Positions 61,777 through 64,000 of a stretch of DNA of 64,000 nucleotides are shown here, piece after piece (position 1 is the stretch's first letter; each line of letters begins with the position of its first letter). The stretch comes from Palsa-506 sp963836355 (GTDB lineage Bacteria > Actinomycetota > Actinomycetes > Streptosporangiales > Streptosporangiaceae): the NCBI GenBank assembly GCA_963836355.1, contig CAWIJO010000018.1, forward strand, positions 1 through 64,000, written 5' to 3'. The translations under genes were made by a program, and so were the position numbers. The notes beneath the pieces are model-generated. The model worked only from the letters and a program-made list of their open reading frames with translations, did no database searches and was not told the origin of the DNA.

Positions 61777-63768
61777 TCATCCGGCGCCCGCCAGGTAACG
61801 GCCGAGCGCGCTGACCGGGAAGACCAGCCGGTAAAGGTGATAGTTGATGTAGAAATCGCCGGGGAACCCGGTGCCGGTGTACTGCGGCTCGTCCCAGCTG
61901 CCGTCCGGCCGCTGGTGGGCGGCCAGCCAGCGGATGCCGCGCTCGACGCAGCCTGGTCCGGCCGCGGCGGCTGGCCCGTCCTGGGCAGGCCCGTCCTGGG
62001 CCGGCCCGCCCGCTGGCGGCCCGGCCTCCCCCGCTGCCAGCAGCGCGAGCAGCGCCCACGCGGTCTGCGAGGCAGTGGACTCGCCGCGGCCTGCCCAGCC
62101 GGGATCGCCGTAGGAGCGCATGTCCTCGCCCCAGCCGCCGTCCGGGTTCTGGTGCTCCCTGAGCCAGCTGACCGCCCGCCGGATCGGCTGCTTGCCGGGC
62201 TTGACGCCGGCCGCGATCAGCGCGGGTACGACCGCGCCGGTCCCGTACACGTAGTTCGCGCCCCAGCGGCCGAACCAGGAGCCGTCCGGCTCCTGGGCCC
62301 GCAGTAGCCAGGTGACGCCGCGGCGCACCGCCTTTGCGCCCGCCAGGCCCTCCGCGGCGAGCGCCTCAACCACATGCGCCGTGACGTCCGCGGACGGCGG
62401 GTCGATCACCTCACCGAAGTCACAGAACGGCAGCCTGGTGACGACCTTCCTAGTGTTGTCGGCGTCGAAGGCGCCCCAGCCGCCGTCCCTGGACTGCATG
62501 CCGGTCATCCACTGGATGCCCCGCGCCGTGGCTTCGGCGGATCTGGGCTCGGCGACGAGCTCGACCCGGCGGAGCGCGAGCAGCACCTCCGCGGTGTCGT
62601 CGATGTCCGGGTAGCCGTCATTGTCGAACTCGAAGGCCCACCCGCCCGGGCTGAGCCCCGGCCTGCGGGCCTGCCAGTCACCAGGCCCGCGGATTTCCTC
62701 GTCGAGCACCCACCTGGCGGCGGAGGCCAGCGCGGGATGATCGGCGGGCAGGCCGGCGTCGGACAGGGCGATCATCGCTAGCACGGTGTCCCAGACCGGC
62801 GACTGGCATGCCTCCAGCCGCCTTACCGGGCCGTCGGCGGAGTCCTCCCAGATCGTGAACCGCTCCAGGCCGGCCAGGCCGCGCTTGACCACGGGATGAT
62901 CCAGGCCGTAGCCGAGCAGGTGCAGCGCCATCAGCGAGTACACCCAGGGCGGCTGAATCCCGCCCCAGGATCCATCCAGTTCCTGCCGTGCGATGATCCA
63001 TTCCGCGCAGCGTCGCATGGCCGCGGTCCGGACGGCTCGCGCCGGGCGGGCCGCCGCGCCATGCCGCTGGTAGACGTGCAGCACGCGGTCCAGGCCGCCG
63101 AAGAACGCGGCCCAGCCGCCCGAGGCAGCGCCGGGCGACTTGCCCTCGCCACCGGCCGGCCACAGTTCGGCCAGGCCGAAGGGCAGCGGCCGGACCGGGC
63201 GCAGCGATCCGACGATCGTCAGCGGGACGATCGTCTGCCGGGCCCAGCAGGCCCAGTCATGCACGTTCAGCGGGAACCAGCCCGGCAGGTAGATCATCTC
63301 CGGCGGCATCACTGGGAGCTCGTCCCAGGACCACCCGCCGAACAGTGCCAGCCAGATCCGGGTGAAGACCCGGGTCGCCGGGATGCCGCCCTCGGCGCGG
63401 ATCCGGCCCGCGGCCAGGGCCATGTGATCGGCGTCCGGCGAATCTCCGGCCAGCCGCAGCGCGACATATGCCTCGACTGTGGTGGACAGGTCCGGGTCGC
63501 CGGCGTAGAAATTGGCCCAGGTGCCGTCGGCCCGCTGCTGCGATCTGATCCACCGGGCCGCGGCTGCCGTCTCGTTTTCGGTCCGGATCCCGAGGAACTC
63601 CCTGAGCAGCAGGTCCTCCGCGTCCATCGTGACGTTGGTCGCCAGCTCGCCCTGCCACCAGCCGCGCTCATGCTGCAGGCCGAGCAGGTGCCGGGCAGCG
63701 CGGTCGAGCGCCGTCCGGGCGGCTTCCGGCGCCGGCTGCCCGTGGGCGCGCGCCTGCGTCACCGTCAT
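61777..63768 (-). CDS. shc: Squalene-hopene cyclase
   Basis: This 663-aa protein is full length. The catalytic DXDD motif is at residues 388-391 (GYPDIDDTAEVLLALR). QW repeats are many: QQRADGTWANF, RQELDGSWGGIQPPW, MQSRDGGWGAFD, AQEPDGSWFGRWG, HQNPDGGWGED and HQRPDGSWDEPQYTGTGFPG. The end carries YINYHLYRLVFPVSALGRYL. It cyclises squalene to hopene and hopanol at the membrane. An Ala/Gly/Pro insertion (PPAGGPAQDGPAQDGPAAAA) in the C-terminal part is unusual. It is 52 bp upstream of the HpnG-IspH gene in the same operon. Confidence 0.95.
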   Translation of the reverse strand: MTVTQARAHGQPAPEAARTALDRAARHLLGLQHERGWWQGELATNVTMDAEDLLLREFLGIRTENETAAAARWIRSQQRADGTWANFYAGDPDLSTTVEAYVALRLAGDSPDADHMALAAGRIRAEGGIPATRVFTRIWLALFGGWSWDELPVMPPEMIYLPGWFPLNVHDWACWARQTIVPLTIVGSLRPVRPLPFGLAELWPAGGEGKSPGAASGGWAAFFGGLDRVLHVYQRHGAAARPARAVRTAAMRRCAEWIIARQELDGSWGGIQPPWVYSLMALHLLGYGLDHPVVKRGLAGLERFTIWEDSADGPVRRLEACQSPVWDTVLAMIALSDAGLPADHPALASAARWVLDEEIRGPGDWQARRPGLSPGGWAFEFDNDGYPDIDDTAEVLLALRRVELVAEPRSAEATARGIQWMTGMQSRDGGWGAFDADNTRKVVTRLPFCDFGEVIDPPSADVTAHVVEALAAEGLAGAKAVRRGVTWLLRAQEPDGSWFGRWGANYVYGTGAVVPALIAAGVKPGKQPIRRAVSWLREHQNPDGGWGEDMRSYGDPGWAGRGESTASQTAWALLALLAAGEAGPPAGGPAQDGPAQDGPAAAAGPGCVERGIRWLAAHQRPDGSWDEPQYTGTGFPGDFYINYHLYRLVFPVSALGRYLAGAG

Positions 63769-63898
63769 CTCGCTGTCACCGCCATCCCGCCACCGGCCGG
63801 ACTCGCCAGTCCCGCCGTTCCCGTCGTGTCCGGCCCGGTGTCGTCCGGCCCTGTCTCATCGGCACCGTCGTTGCCCGGCTCTGCCGCCGTGCCACCGG

Positions 63899-64000
63899 TC
63901 AGCTCTGCCGAGCCGTGATGAACTCGGCGATCCCGGCGAACTCCGCCCGCACGTCGGCTGGCATCTCCGTCTCGGCCAGGCATTTGCCGGCCGAGCCGAG
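63899..64000 (-). CDS. Polyprenyl synthetase, C-terminal end only
   Basis: The last 33 codons read LGSAGKCLAETEMPADVRAE followed by FAGIAEFITARQS and stop. This matches the C-terminal helix of polyprenyl diphosphate synthases, which sit directly upstream of squalene-hopene cyclase in actinobacterial hopanoid clusters. The rest of the gene lies beyond the window. The 130-bp gap to shc is repeat-rich but has no terminator hairpin, so co-transcription is likely. Confidence 0.6.
   Translation of the reverse strand, partial: LGSAGKCLAETEMPADVRAEFAGIAEFITARQS

Overview
The window is high-GC actinobacterial DNA: GC-rich codon use, many GTG starts, GGAGG-type ribosome sites, an ECF41 sigma factor, a SpoIIE-type phosphatase and an actinobacterial hopanoid cluster. 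It fits a soil actinomycete, possibly of the Streptosporangiales or Trebonia type. The genus cannot be fixed from sequence alone.

Bases 1-34,336 are accessory DNA. Almost every gene is on the minus strand and many carry single-base frameshifts. The backbone, read in the direction of transcription (right to left), is parB-like (33-31 kb), a DUF932 gene, a 110-aa gene, a yifB-like gene and dprA, then a NACHT/STAND operon, an ssb-like gene, a DUF4192 gene, a DUF2786 gene and two small genes. Strong hairpin terminators separate several of these units. A dispersed repeat of about 170 bp, with a nested and covarying hairpin, lies just upstream of several of them.

Three insertions break this backbone, and their ends can be read because the host genes rejoin. 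(1) A Tn554-like element, decayed, at 2305-7957 splits the DUF4192 gene. (2) A second Tn554-like element at 18667-26845 splits the 3' end of the DUF932 gene and carries tnpA/tnpB/tnpC-like genes, a 352-aa membrane protein and another DUF932 gene. (3) A serine-recombinase element (DUF5372, DUF6788, recombinase) at 27150-30113 splits the same DUF932 gene again. The region ends at the 3' end of a tRNA-Pro gene (34,337), next to a GntR-type regulator. This looks like the boundary of an integrated plasmid or actinomycete ICE, but the other end is not in the window.

Bases 34,337-64,000 look like core chromosome and most genes are intact: tRNA-Pro, tRNA-Gly, a PAP2 phosphatase, a lipoprotein, a PP2C-like protein, an epimerase/ECF41 sigma operon with a good ECF41 promoter, a phosphotransferase, an MFS transporter, a HEAT-repeat protein, a secreted protein, a flotillin with a small NfeD-like partner, a RidA protein, a siderophore-interacting protein, ribokinase, an FAD monooxygenase, a SpoIIE phosphatase, a dimethylformamidase-beta-like protein, a GH15-like hydrolase and a membrane glycosyltransferase. 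The last 5 kb is a hopanoid operon: polyprenyl synthase (partial), squalene-hopene cyclase, an HpnG-IspH fusion and HpnH. It should make C30 hopenes and extend them with an adenosyl-derived side chain, with IspH supplying isoprenoid precursors.
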